This document shows, in pieces, positions 17,285-25,528 of a stretch of 64,000 bases of DNA. The notes below the pieces were generated by a model that had not been told where the DNA came from, made no database searches, and saw only the letters and a list, made by a program, of their open reading frames with translations. This DNA is from Gammaproteobacteria bacterium. Lineage in GTDB: Bacteria; Pseudomonadota; Gammaproteobacteria; Competibacterales; Competibacteraceae. A program made the position numbers and the translations under genes. Where the stretch lies: the NCBI GenBank assembly GCA_024235095.1, contig JACKNC010000001.1, positions 967,501 to 1,031,500 of the forward strand, given 5' to 3'. Position 1 is the first letter of the stretch; every line of letters begins with the position of its first letter.

Positions 17285-19075
17285 ATGTCTAACGCATACA
17301 AACTGATTCATCATAATTATGACGTGGTCGTGGTCGGCGCTGGCGGCGCGGGCCTGCGCGCCACTTTCGGCATGGCGCAGAAAGGTCTGAAAACCGCCTG
17401 CCTGACGAAAGTATTTCCTACCCGCAGCCATACCGTAGCTGCCCAGGGCGGCATGTCCGCAGCCCTCGGCAACATGGGGCAGGACCTGTGGCAGTGGCAT
17501 ATGTACGACACCGTCAAGGGTTCCGACTGGCTCGGCGACCAGGACGCGATTGAATATATGTGCCGCGAGGCGGTCCCGGCAGTCATTGAACTGGAACATT
17601 ACGGCGTTCCCTTCTCGCGCACCGAGGAAGGCAAAATTTACCAGCGCCCGTTCGGTGGCATGACCACCAACTACGGCGAGGGTACCGCCCAGCGCACTTG
17701 CGCTGCCGCCGACCGCACCGGTCACGCTATCCTGCATACCCTGTATCAACAGGCCCTCAAGCACGACGCCGAGTTCTTCATCGAATACTTCGCGCTCGAT
17801 CTGATCATGGACGACGACGGCGTGTGCCGGGGCGTGGTGGCTTGGGATTTGGCCGATGGCTCGCTGCATGTGTTCCGCGCCCATGAAACGGTGCTGGCGA
17901 CCGGCGGTTATGGCCGTTCCTACTTCTCGGCGACCTCCGCGCATACCTGCACTGGCGACGGCAACGGCATGGTGTTGCGTGCGGGTCTGCCTTTGCAGGA
18001 TATGGAGTTCACCCAGTTCCATCCCACCGGCATCTACGGTTCCGGTTGTCTGATGACCGAAGGCTGTCGCGGCGAAGGCGGTTATCTGACCAACTCCAAC
18101 GGCGAACGCTTCATGGAGCGTTACGCGCCGAATGCTAAAGACCTGGCTTCCCGCGATGTGGTCAGCCGCTCGATGACCATCGAAATCCGCGAGGGACGTG
18201 GGGTCGGCGAGCACAAAGATCACATCCATCTGCATCTGGAGCATCTGGGCGCGGACGTGATCAACAAGCGCTTGCCGGGCATCGCTGAAACCGCGCGCAT
18301 CTTTGCCGGCGTCGACGTCACCAAGGAACCAGCCCCGGTGCTGCCGACCGTGCATTACAACATGGGCGGCATTCCCACCAACTATCATGGCGAAGTCGTC
18401 ATCCTCAAGGACGGCAATCCCGATCATGTCATTCCCGGTCTCATGGCGATCGGCGAAGCGGCTTGCGTCTCGGTGCATGGCGCGAATCGCCTGGGTTCGA
18501 ACTCGCTGCTGGACATTGTGGTGTTTGGCCGCGCCTCAGCGATTCGCTGCGCTGAACTGGTCAAACCAGGCAGTCCGCATGGCGCTTTGCCTCAGTCCGC
18601 AGTTGATAAAATCATTGTCCGCTTTGACCGCCTGCGTCACGCTAGCGGCGAAAATCCCACCGCCAGCCTGCGGATGCGGATGCAGCGCACCATGCAGAAT
18701 CACGCCGCCGTGTTCCGCACTGGCGACTCGATGGCGGAAGGCATCAAGCTGCTGGAAGAAGTATTTGCCGGTTTCGAGCATGTTGGGGTTACCGACCGGG
18801 GTACGGTCTGGAATTCCGATCTGGTGGAAACGCTGGAGTTGGAAAACCTGTTGCAATGCGCGATGGTCTCGATCAAGTCAGCGATCAATCGCCCCGAGAG
18901 TCGCGGCGCGCACGCCCGCGAGGATTATCCGGATCGCGACGACGAGAATTGGATGAAACATACGCTAGCCTGGTTGGATGCAAGAGGCGGAGTCACGATC
19001 GACTACCGGCCGGTGCATACCTACACGCTCACCAGCGAGGTGGAATACATTCCACCCAAGAAGCGCACTTACTAA
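17285..19075 (+). CDS. sdhA: Succinate dehydrogenase flavoprotein subunit
   Basis: Oxidises succinate to fumarate with covalent FAD. 596 residues. The Rossmann motif is VVVGAGGAGLRATFGMAQ; the FAD-linking histidine lies in TRSHTVAAQGGMSAAL; active-site blocks include QFHPTGIYGSG, TEGCRGEGGYL and MGGIPTNYHGEV; the C-terminal DYRPVHTYTL is typical. The long antisense open frame here is a codon-bias shadow. SDHAF4-like and SdhE assembly factors are encoded on either side of the operon. Confidence 0.97.
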   Translation: MSNAYKLIHHNYDVVVVGAGGAGLRATFGMAQKGLKTACLTKVFPTRSHTVAAQGGMSAALGNMGQDLWQWHMYDTVKGSDWLGDQDAIEYMCREAVPAVIELEHYGVPFSRTEEGKIYQRPFGGMTTNYGEGTAQRTCAAADRTGHAILHTLYQQALKHDAEFFIEYFALDLIMDDDGVCRGVVAWDLADGSLHVFRAHETVLATGGYGRSYFSATSAHTCTGDGNGMVLRAGLPLQDMEFTQFHPTGIYGSGCLMTEGCRGEGGYLTNSNGERFMERYAPNAKDLASRDVVSRSMTIEIREGRGVGEHKDHIHLHLEHLGADVINKRLPGIAETARIFAGVDVTKEPAPVLPTVHYNMGGIPTNYHGEVVILKDGNPDHVIPGLMAIGEAACVSVHGANRLGSNSLLDIVVFGRASAIRCAELVKPGSPHGALPQSAVDKIIVRFDRLRHASGENPTASLRMRMQRTMQNHAAVFRTGDSMAEGIKLLEEVFAGFEHVGVTDRGTVWNSDLVETLELENLLQCAMVSIKSAINRPESRGAHAREDYPDRDDENWMKHTLAWLDARGGVTIDYRPVHTYTLTSEVEYIPPKKRTY

Positions 19076-19087
19076 GGGGACGACGCC

Positions 19088-19864
19088 ATGGCTCAATTCA
19101 AACTCCCAGCCAATTCGATTATCGGCAAGGGCAAGACCTATTATGCTGGCACCGGCGCTAAGAATGTCAGGAATTTCCATGTATACCGCTGGGATCCGGA
19201 CAGTGGCGAAAATCCGCGCATGGATACCTACGAGGTCGATCTGGCCACTTGTGGTCCGATGGTGCTGGACGCCCTGCTCAAGATCAAGAACGAGATCGAT
19301 CCCACTCTTACCCTCCGGCGGTCTTGCCGCGAAGGGGTCTGTGGTTCCTGTGCGATGAACATCGGCGGTATTAACACCTTGGCTTGCACCCAGGCGATTG
19401 ATGATATCTCCGGCGAGATCAAAATTTACCCCCTGCCGCACATGCCGGTGATCAAGGATCTGGTGCCGGATCTGACGCATTTCTATGCCCAGTACACCTC
19501 GATCAAGCCCTGGCTGCAAACGGTCACGCTGCCGCCGGAGCGCGAGCGCCTGCAATCCGAGGAAGATCGCGCCAAGCTGGACGGGTTGTACGAGTGTATC
19601 CTGTGCGCCTGTTGCTCCACCAGTTGCCCGAGCTACTGGTGGAATGGCGAACGCTATCTGGGGCCTTCCATTCTCCTGCAAGCCTATCGCTGGATCGTGG
19701 ACAGCCGTGACGAGTTCACTGGCGAGCGATTGGACGATCTGGAAGATCCCTTCCGGCTCTATCGTTGTCACACGATTATGAATTGTACCAAGACCTGCCC
19801 GAAGGGATTGAATCCCGCCAAGGCGATCGCGGAAATCAAAAAGATGATGATCGAGCGGCGGTAA
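19088..19864 (+). CDS. sdhB: Succinate dehydrogenase iron-sulfur subunit
   Basis: Carries the three Fe-S clusters linking SdhA to the quinone site. 258 residues. The [2Fe-2S] motif is SCREGVCGSCAMNIGGINTLAC; the [4Fe-4S] and [3Fe-4S] ligands are in CILCACCSTSCPSYWW and CHTIMNCTKTCPKGLNP. AAGGGGACGACGCC upstream gives a good ribosome site. It is slightly longer than the E. coli protein, as in many proteobacteria. Confidence 0.96.
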   Translation: MAQFKLPANSIIGKGKTYYAGTGAKNVRNFHVYRWDPDSGENPRMDTYEVDLATCGPMVLDALLKIKNEIDPTLTLRRSCREGVCGSCAMNIGGINTLACTQAIDDISGEIKIYPLPHMPVIKDLVPDLTHFYAQYTSIKPWLQTVTLPPERERLQSEEDRAKLDGLYECILCACCSTSCPSYWWNGERYLGPSILLQAYRWIVDSRDEFTGERLDDLEDPFRLYRCHTIMNCTKTCPKGLNPAKAIAEIKKMMIERR

Positions 19865-19899
19865 CTTTAGCGCCCCATGACAATGAGGAAACAGCAGTT

Positions 19900-20166
19900 G
19901 TGGATGAATTGATAGGCAAGCTGCGCTGGCGTTGCCGGCGTGGGATGAAGGAACTGGATTTGCTGACTTCGGGCTATCTGGAGCAGTTTTATCCCCATGC
20001 GCCTGCCGAAGAGCAACAGGCGTTCGCCGAATTGCTGGAGCTTCAGGATACGCAGTTAATGAGCTACATGCTCGGTCGGGCGATCCCCAGCAACGTAGCA
20101 ACCGCTCGCGTCGTCAGCGTCATGCGCACCTTGCTTTCACCAGCCGCCGAGGCTGGCGCTGATTGA
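19900..20166 (+). CDS. sdhE: FAD assembly factor SdhE
   Basis: Promotes covalent flavinylation of SdhA. The 88-residue protein has the key RRGMKELD version of the RGxxE motif at its N-terminus and the helical bundle of the family (GYLEQFYPHAPAEEQQAF and LLELQDTQLMSYML). I take the GTG at 19900 as start, with GAGGAAACAG upstream; no ATG fits. It is the fifth gene of the sdh operon and probably overlaps the following YgfX-like gene. Confidence 0.88.
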   Translation: MDELIGKLRWRCRRGMKELDLLTSGYLEQFYPHAPAEEQQAFAELLELQDTQLMSYMLGRAIPSNVATARVVSVMRTLLSPAAEAGAD

Positions 20167-20578
20167 AATTGTCCTCAAGCCGCGTCCCTCGCGGCTTCTG
20201 CTGTTGGGCGGCGGCGTTGGCCATCTCTTGGCTGGCGTCGCCGTTATCGTTTCCAACATCCCGTGGTGGGTTCAAGTCGGTTTTTTCGCGGCAATTATCC
20301 TTTCCCTAGTTCAGTTTGGTTATGGTTATGGGTATCCGCACGGGCGCAGGTTTATTCGCCGGATTGAATGGCTGGATGAACGTTGGCAACTGGCAACCGG
20401 GGATGGTCGCCGATATTCGGGCCAACTGATCAGCGGCTATGCCTATCCTTACGTGGTTATCGTGAATTTTCGGCTGGAGAACGGCCAGCACCGGTCGCTG
20501 ACCCTGTTGCCGGATTCCGCTGATGTCGATGAACTGCGACGAATGCGGGTCTGGTTGCGAACTCGGCTAGACTCATAG
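20159..20578 (+). CDS. YgfX-like inner membrane protein
   Basis: Follows sdhE as ygfX (cptA) does in E. coli. Two adjacent hydrophobic segments (VGHLLAGVAVIVSNIPWWV and VGFFAAIILSLVQF) precede a cytosolic domain with RRIEWLDERWQLATGDGRRY and a C-terminal LTLLPDSADVDELRRMRVWL, matching the family layout. The start is unclear: the conserved IEIVLKPRPSR segment lies upstream of the only TTG (20204), so initiation at a rare CTG or ATT near 20159-20162, overlapping sdhE, is likely. A toxin role reported in E. coli should not be assumed. Confidence 0.72.
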   Translation: MIEIVLKPRPSRLLLLGGGVGHLLAGVAVIVSNIPWWVQVGFFAAIILSLVQFGYGYGYPHGRRFIRRIEWLDERWQLATGDGRRYSGQLISGYAYPYVVIVNFRLENGQHRSLTLLPDSADVDELRRMRVWLRTRLDS

Positions 20579-20621
20579 ATTTGCGCGATTTCTTAATGAG
20601 TTCGCAAGACGTTGATTTATT

Positions 20622-20697
<76 letters not shown>

Positions 20698-20761
20698 AAA
20701 ATTTGGCGGGATGCAAAATGGACGCTCATTTAAGCAGTTCCTGCCTCAAGCGTCAAGATGC

Positions 20762-21034
20762 TCACGCCGGTGGCGGCACATAACCCTCGGGCGGGGCTGC
20801 TCCCTCGCCAAAGAAGAACTGCATCATCTGCTCCTCCAGAAACTGGCGAGCCTTCGGCTCAAACGGCGTCAAACGGTACTCATTAATCAGCATGGTCTGC
20901 TGTCGCAGCCACTGCTGCCAGGCTGCCTTAGACACATTTTCGAAGATCCGCTTGCCTAGTTCGCCCGGATAAGGCGGCCGATCCAAACCCTCGGCTTCGA
21001 CGCCAAGTTTGATGCATTTTACCATTCGAGACAT
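20762..21034 (-). CDS. yggX: Fe(2+)-trafficking / oxidative damage protection protein YggX
   Basis: Small protein that protects labile Fe-S proteins and limits Fenton chemistry. The 90 residues include MVKCIKLGVEAEGLDRPPYP with the conserved cysteine and AWQQWLRQQTMLINEYRL, both diagnostic. It lies 25 bp after mutY on the same strand, the common gammaproteobacterial order mutY-yggX. Confidence 0.94.
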   Translation of the reverse strand: MSRMVKCIKLGVEAEGLDRPPYPGELGKRIFENVSKAAWQQWLRQQTMLINEYRLTPFEPKARQFLEEQMMQFFFGEGAAPPEGYVPPPA

Positions 21035-21059
21035 TATAAGTTCCTATATTTATTTACAA

Positions 21060-22109
21060 TTATTTAACGAGCATCGCCAGCAAGCGCTTTACCGGCGCAG
21101 CCATCCCATGACGGTCGAAATGATCGCCGTTATACCAGACAAACCGTGCGCCTTCCATGATAATCCCACTTTGTTCGGTTACCTGCACTGGCGACGGAGT
21201 AATCTCCAGATGGAAATGACTGAAGCTATGTCGCATAACTCCCCACGGCAGTTCAGGATTTACGATCAGCCCCAATTTCTCCCGACACCAGTCGGCGAGG
21301 TCAACCTCCAGCGGACATTCCGGAAAGCTCCACAATCCACCCCAAATACCGACGGGTGGCCGGCGCTCTAACAACACCTCGCCATTCCCTGTCCGCGCCA
21401 GCACCATCCGAATTGCGCGCACTGGCAACACCCGGCGGGGTTTCGGCGCCGGAAAATCCGCCTGGCGCCCTTGGGCATAGGCGACACAATCTTCGATCAG
21501 CGGACAAAATTTGCAACGCGGCTGACGAGGTATGCAAATCATCGCCCCAAGATCCATCATCGCCTGGGTATAATCCGCAACCCGTTCGACCGGAGTGTAA
21601 CGCTCCGCCAATTCCCACAGCACCGCCTGGACCCGCGACTGACCTGGCCAGCCTTCCACGGCTGCGAATCGCGCCAACAAGCGCTTGACGTTACCATCAA
21701 GAATCGGTTGTCGCTGTCCCGCCGCCAGCGCCAGAATCGCTCCAGCTGTCGACCGGCCGATGCCAGGCAATTCCTGAAGAGTTGCGATATCCAGCGGCAT
21801 CCGGCCCTCATGCCAGTCGCGCACGATCCGGGCGGTCTGGCGCAAATGGCGAGCGCGGGCGTAATAACCCAATCCCGCCCACAGCTGCAATACTTCATCC
21901 AGTTCGGCATCAGCCAGAGCGCGAATATCCGGAAACCGGGCCATGAACCGTTCATAATAGGGAATGACCGTCGCCACCTGGGTTTGCTGGAGCATGATTT
22001 CCGACACCCAAACCCGATACGGGGTAGGATAGTCTTTCCAGGGCAACTGCTTGCGCCCATGCATGTCGAACCAGTTCAACACCCGCTGGCTGAATTTCAC
22101 TGGATTCAT
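21060..22109 (-). CDS. mutY: A/G-specific adenine DNA glycosylase MutY
   Basis: Removes adenine mispaired with 8-oxoguanine. 349 residues. Visible parts are KQLPWKDYPTPYRVWVSEIMLQ in the catalytic region, the helix-hairpin-helix LQELPGIGRSTAGAILALA, the catalytic Asp region PILDGNVKRLLARF, four Fe-S cysteines in CIPRQPRCKFCPLIEDC and the Nudix-like C-terminal domain. Start chosen at 22109 with GAGGT five bases upstream; the longer frame to 22208 is not supported. Confidence 0.95.
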   Translation of the reverse strand: MNPVKFSQRVLNWFDMHGRKQLPWKDYPTPYRVWVSEIMLQQTQVATVIPYYERFMARFPDIRALADAELDEVLQLWAGLGYYARARHLRQTARIVRDWHEGRMPLDIATLQELPGIGRSTAGAILALAAGQRQPILDGNVKRLLARFAAVEGWPGQSRVQAVLWELAERYTPVERVADYTQAMMDLGAMICIPRQPRCKFCPLIEDCVAYAQGRQADFPAPKPRRVLPVRAIRMVLARTGNGEVLLERRPPVGIWGGLWSFPECPLEVDLADWCREKLGLIVNPELPWGVMRHSFSHFHLEITPSPVQVTEQSGIIMEGARFVWYNGDHFDRHGMAAPVKRLLAMLVK

Positions 22110-22143
22110 CTGACCTCGAATTTTCAATAGAGAAGAACTTGTC

Positions 22144-23052
22144 ATGTCGCGTATTCTGATTGCTGGCTGCGGCGATTTGGGGACAACCCTCGGACAGGCT
22201 CTGCACACCGCAGGACATCAAGTCTGGGGCCTGAAGCGCCACCCGGCTGATATGCCGCCAGGCATTCAACCGATTGCCGCTGACTTGACCGACTCCGCGA
22301 CTCTGACCAACCTCCCTCCCAGGCTGGATTGCGTGGTGTACAGCGCCGCCGCCGCCGGCTTCAGCGAAGCCCAATACCAAGCCGCTTACGTGACCGGAGT
22401 CAGTCATCTGCTGGAAGCGCTGCGCCAAGCCAGCCAGCACCCGAAACGACTGCTCTTTACTTCCAGCACCTCGGTGTACGCGCAGCACCAGGGAGAATGG
22501 GTGAATGAAGACTCACCGGCTGAGGCACAAGGTTTCAGCGGTCGCTGCATCCGCCAGGGCGAGCAGTTAATGTGGACCAGTGGTTGGCCAGCCATCGCAG
22601 TTCGTTTCGGCGGCATCTACGGCCCAGGCCGCACCCGGCTGGTTGACAGCGTCCGTGACGGTGCGGCGACTTGTCTGGAGGGTCCGCCGATTTATACCAA
22701 CCGTATTCATCGCGACGACTGCGCCCGGGTGCTGGAGCACCTGCTGCAACTTCCCGAACCGGAGCAGCTTTATATCGCTGTTGACGACTGCCCCGCGCCG
22801 CTGGATGAAGTTCTGGACTGGCTGGCGAACCAACTGGGGACGCCGAAGCCGCGTCGAGTCGCTCAAACCCCTGTAAAGCCTGGCGCTGAAACCCGCCGTG
22901 ACCCGACGACGCGCATACGCGCCAGCAAGCGTTGCTCGAATGCCCGACTCCGCGCGACTGGCTTTCAGTTTCGCTATCCCGGTTATCGTGATGGGTATGC
23001 GGCGATCTTGCAAAGACAATTTACTCAAAACCCTGCGCTGGTAAAATCGTAA
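22144..23052 (+). CDS. NAD(P)-dependent SDR epimerase-like protein (YeeZ type)
   Basis: 302-residue extended short-chain dehydrogenase. The dinucleotide motif is ILIAGCGDLGTTLGQAL; later LLFTSSTSVYAQ supplies the Ser/Tyr region and AVRFGGIYGPGRTR the substrate side. This GCGDLG subtype corresponds to YeeZ-like proteins of unknown substrate. It is divergent from mutY (34 bp between starts) and its 3' end overlaps that of the convergent GGDEF/EAL gene by 28 bases. Confidence 0.8.
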   Translation: MSRILIAGCGDLGTTLGQALHTAGHQVWGLKRHPADMPPGIQPIAADLTDSATLTNLPPRLDCVVYSAAAAGFSEAQYQAAYVTGVSHLLEALRQASQHPKRLLFTSSTSVYAQHQGEWVNEDSPAEAQGFSGRCIRQGEQLMWTSGWPAIAVRFGGIYGPGRTRLVDSVRDGAATCLEGPPIYTNRIHRDDCARVLEHLLQLPEPEQLYIAVDDCPAPLDEVLDWLANQLGTPKPRRVAQTPVKPGAETRRDPTTRIRASKRCSNARLRATGFQFRYPGYRDGYAAILQRQFTQNPALVKS

Positions 23053-25436
23053 CTCATCTCGCGATAGGGATGTTGCAGGAAAAAGCCCTGAATCAGATCC
23101 ACGCCCAGCGACCACAACACTGGCATGGCCTGTATGTCTTCGACGCCGCCAACAATGGTGGCGGCGCCCAACGACTCCAGATTATGCACCAACTCCTTGA
23201 GTTGGGCCTGCTTCTTGGTATCCTTAGCAAGGTTGTTGACGAAGTACATATCCAGTTTGACATAATCTGCGCCCAGATTTTTGAGCAAACTCAGTGAATC
23301 CGTCCCTCGGCCAAAACGGTCCAGGCAAAAGCCGCAACCAAGTAGCTTGATGCCGCTGAGGAAGGTAAACATGTCACGCAGGCTACGTTCTGCCGTCGAT
23401 TCGGCGACCTCGAACACAATGCGCTGTGCCTCAACGCCAGCTTCCTCCAACTTTCCGCGCAACCAGACGCTGAGAGTCTTATCCTGTAAGGTGATCGGCA
23501 AGATTTTGATAAATAAAGTAGTTGTAGTCTGCCGTTGCCGGAGCATTTCCAAGGTTTGAGCAATGATCCAGCGATCCAGCGTCAACCCCAGCTCGTGATT
23601 ATGTACTACGCCGAATATGTTGCCTGACACCAGTTCCTGGCCCTGGTTATCGCGCAAGCGCAACAATACTTCATAACGTTCATTTACATCGCCGCGCATA
23701 CTGGCAATAGGCTGAAAAACCAGCCAAAGCCATTCATGTTCAACGATCTCGCGGACTTGATCCAGCACCCGCGCTCGCGAAGAGGTTTCATGATCGCGCT
23801 TCGCTTCAGGGGCATTCTGCTGGAAATAGATGCGTTCGCTCTTAGCTTCCTGCGCTAGTCCACAGGCTGAATCCGCCCGCTGGATCAGCATCAGATGATC
23901 CTGGCTACGGTCATTGGTAACGGCGACGCCAATACTGGTCCGCAACAGCAGTGCCTGATCACCCACTTTGTAGAAGCCGGTTTCCAGCACATCCCGAATG
24001 CGGCGGGCCAGATTAAGCGGCGCTTCACCGAACAGATTCGGCGCCAGTACCGCAAAAACGGTGTCACTGAACCGTGCGGACGGTTGCTCGGAAGTCAGCA
24101 CCTGCCGCAACCGGCCTGCAGCTTGCCCTACAACCTCGTCGGCTGTCGCTACACCTGCCGAATCTCTAATAGAGCGCAAATTGTCCAGCATGATGAAAAT
24201 CACCACCAAAGCTTGCAGACGTAGGCCCATCGCCTCCAGTTCCCGCTCCATAAGCACCATGAAGCGCCGACGATTGTAGAGACCGCTGACCACATCACTA
24301 TCACTGAGCAGACTTAGCTTGACGCGTATGGCGCGCGCCCGGCGCAACCGTTGCTTGACCTCCCAGCACAAATAGCTAACAGGCACCGGTTTGGTCAGCA
24401 AACTAGCGCCTGGCACCTCCAGATTCATCAGGTAATGTGTAACATCTGCCGGGTAACACAGCAGAATTATCGGCAGAATATCGCAATCCCGATGTTGCGC
24501 AATAACCTTGGCCAGATCCAGTCCGGCGACTTCCTTAAGATCGAGATCAATTAACAACAGATCGGGCTGGAAGCGATGAATGTCCTGCAATACTTGCAGA
24601 GGTTGAATGAGTACGCGCGGCGTAACGCCCTGTTCCTCCAGCGCGCCGGCCATCTCCCAAGCTTCGGTAGGCCGATCGTTGACGATCAGCACCCGGTAAT
24701 GTCCTTCCGAGGTTTGTGGCAACAGCAGTTCCCGCAACAGGCCAATCAATTCATCGTTATCGACGGGTTTGCTGAAGTAAGCAGTCCCGCCCGCGCGCAC
24801 TGCTTCCAGTCGCGCCGCCATATCATTGCGCTCAGCCAGAAACAGCACTGGCGAGCGCAAACCAATCTGTGTTTGCAGATTAGCGACCATTTCCAATACC
24901 GTTTCCGCTCCTTCGGGAAAATCCATATCGATGATCACTGCGCCGGGTATCCGTTCGTGCAACCGTTCTTCAGCCTCAGCCAGCTTGGAAATATGCCGCA
25001 CCCGGTAGTTAAAATCCTCCAGTTTAGTCATTAGCGAGGGCTTATCGCCCTCAGGGGCGACCAGAAAAATCTCAGGATGCGCTGTCAGCAGTGGACGGGT
25101 CCGCGGTTCATCGCTGAGGCTGCCGCCATTTTTAACCAGGATAAAACGTAACGCATCGATCAGCGCGATTAGCCGTTGTCGTTCCGATTCGGGCGGCATC
25201 GCATTGGCGGTTGCACAGCCTTTAACATGGTGTTCCAGTTGCGTCACCAGCTTGAGCAGACGCTCATCATCTCGGCCCTGAGCATTTTTCAACATGTCTT
25301 GCGCTAAACGGGCCAGCATCACGAACGACTTGGGATTCCACTTGACGTAATAAAGTTTTTGCCACAAATCCTCAATCAATTTCAGGTGATTAACGAGCCT
25401 AAGACGCTGGCTGTCCGGGTCTTTTGCCTGATTCAT
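23025..25436 (-). CDS. REC-REC-GGDEF-EAL protein with degenerate catalytic motifs
   Basis: 803 residues. Residues about 1-110 are helical; two receiver-like domains follow (FLVAPEGDKPSLMTKLEDF with AVIIDMDFPEG; YRVLIVNDRPTEAWEMAG with LLLIDLDLKEVAG). The GGDEF domain starts SDVVSGLYNRRRF, but the active loop reads ARFSDTVFAVL instead of GGDEF, so cyclase activity is unlikely. In the EAL domain EAL is EVL, the Asn site is changed (FIKILP) and DDFG is DRFG, so hydrolysis is doubtful. It resembles FimX-type c-di-GMP receptors, possibly acting in motility; function is inferred. Confidence 0.82.
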   Translation of the reverse strand: MNQAKDPDSQRLRLVNHLKLIEDLWQKLYYVKWNPKSFVMLARLAQDMLKNAQGRDDERLLKLVTQLEHHVKGCATANAMPPESERQRLIALIDALRFILVKNGGSLSDEPRTRPLLTAHPEIFLVAPEGDKPSLMTKLEDFNYRVRHISKLAEAEERLHERIPGAVIIDMDFPEGAETVLEMVANLQTQIGLRSPVLFLAERNDMAARLEAVRAGGTAYFSKPVDNDELIGLLRELLLPQTSEGHYRVLIVNDRPTEAWEMAGALEEQGVTPRVLIQPLQVLQDIHRFQPDLLLIDLDLKEVAGLDLAKVIAQHRDCDILPIILLCYPADVTHYLMNLEVPGASLLTKPVPVSYLCWEVKQRLRRARAIRVKLSLLSDSDVVSGLYNRRRFMVLMERELEAMGLRLQALVVIFIMLDNLRSIRDSAGVATADEVVGQAAGRLRQVLTSEQPSARFSDTVFAVLAPNLFGEAPLNLARRIRDVLETGFYKVGDQALLLRTSIGVAVTNDRSQDHLMLIQRADSACGLAQEAKSERIYFQQNAPEAKRDHETSSRARVLDQVREIVEHEWLWLVFQPIASMRGDVNERYEVLLRLRDNQGQELVSGNIFGVVHNHELGLTLDRWIIAQTLEMLRQRQTTTTLFIKILPITLQDKTLSVWLRGKLEEAGVEAQRIVFEVAESTAERSLRDMFTFLSGIKLLGCGFCLDRFGRGTDSLSLLKNLGADYVKLDMYFVNNLAKDTKKQAQLKELVHNLESLGAATIVGGVEDIQAMPVLWSLGVDLIQGFFLQHPYREMSYDFTSAGF

Positions 25437-25528
25437 GGCTTATTCTCCTTATCGTCTCCCTGGCTTGCGGATGACTGCAAGGCTAAAGGTTAAGGGCTAA
25501 GGGCAAAAGTTCATCACGTTTCACCTTT

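Noticed and set aside
17141..18478. 445-codon antisense frame across sdhA
   Set aside because: Codon-bias shadow of sdhA; no family similarity and no ribosome site.
18965..20101. 378-codon minus-strand frame over sdhB and sdhE
   Set aside because: Shadow of two strongly supported genes on the other strand.
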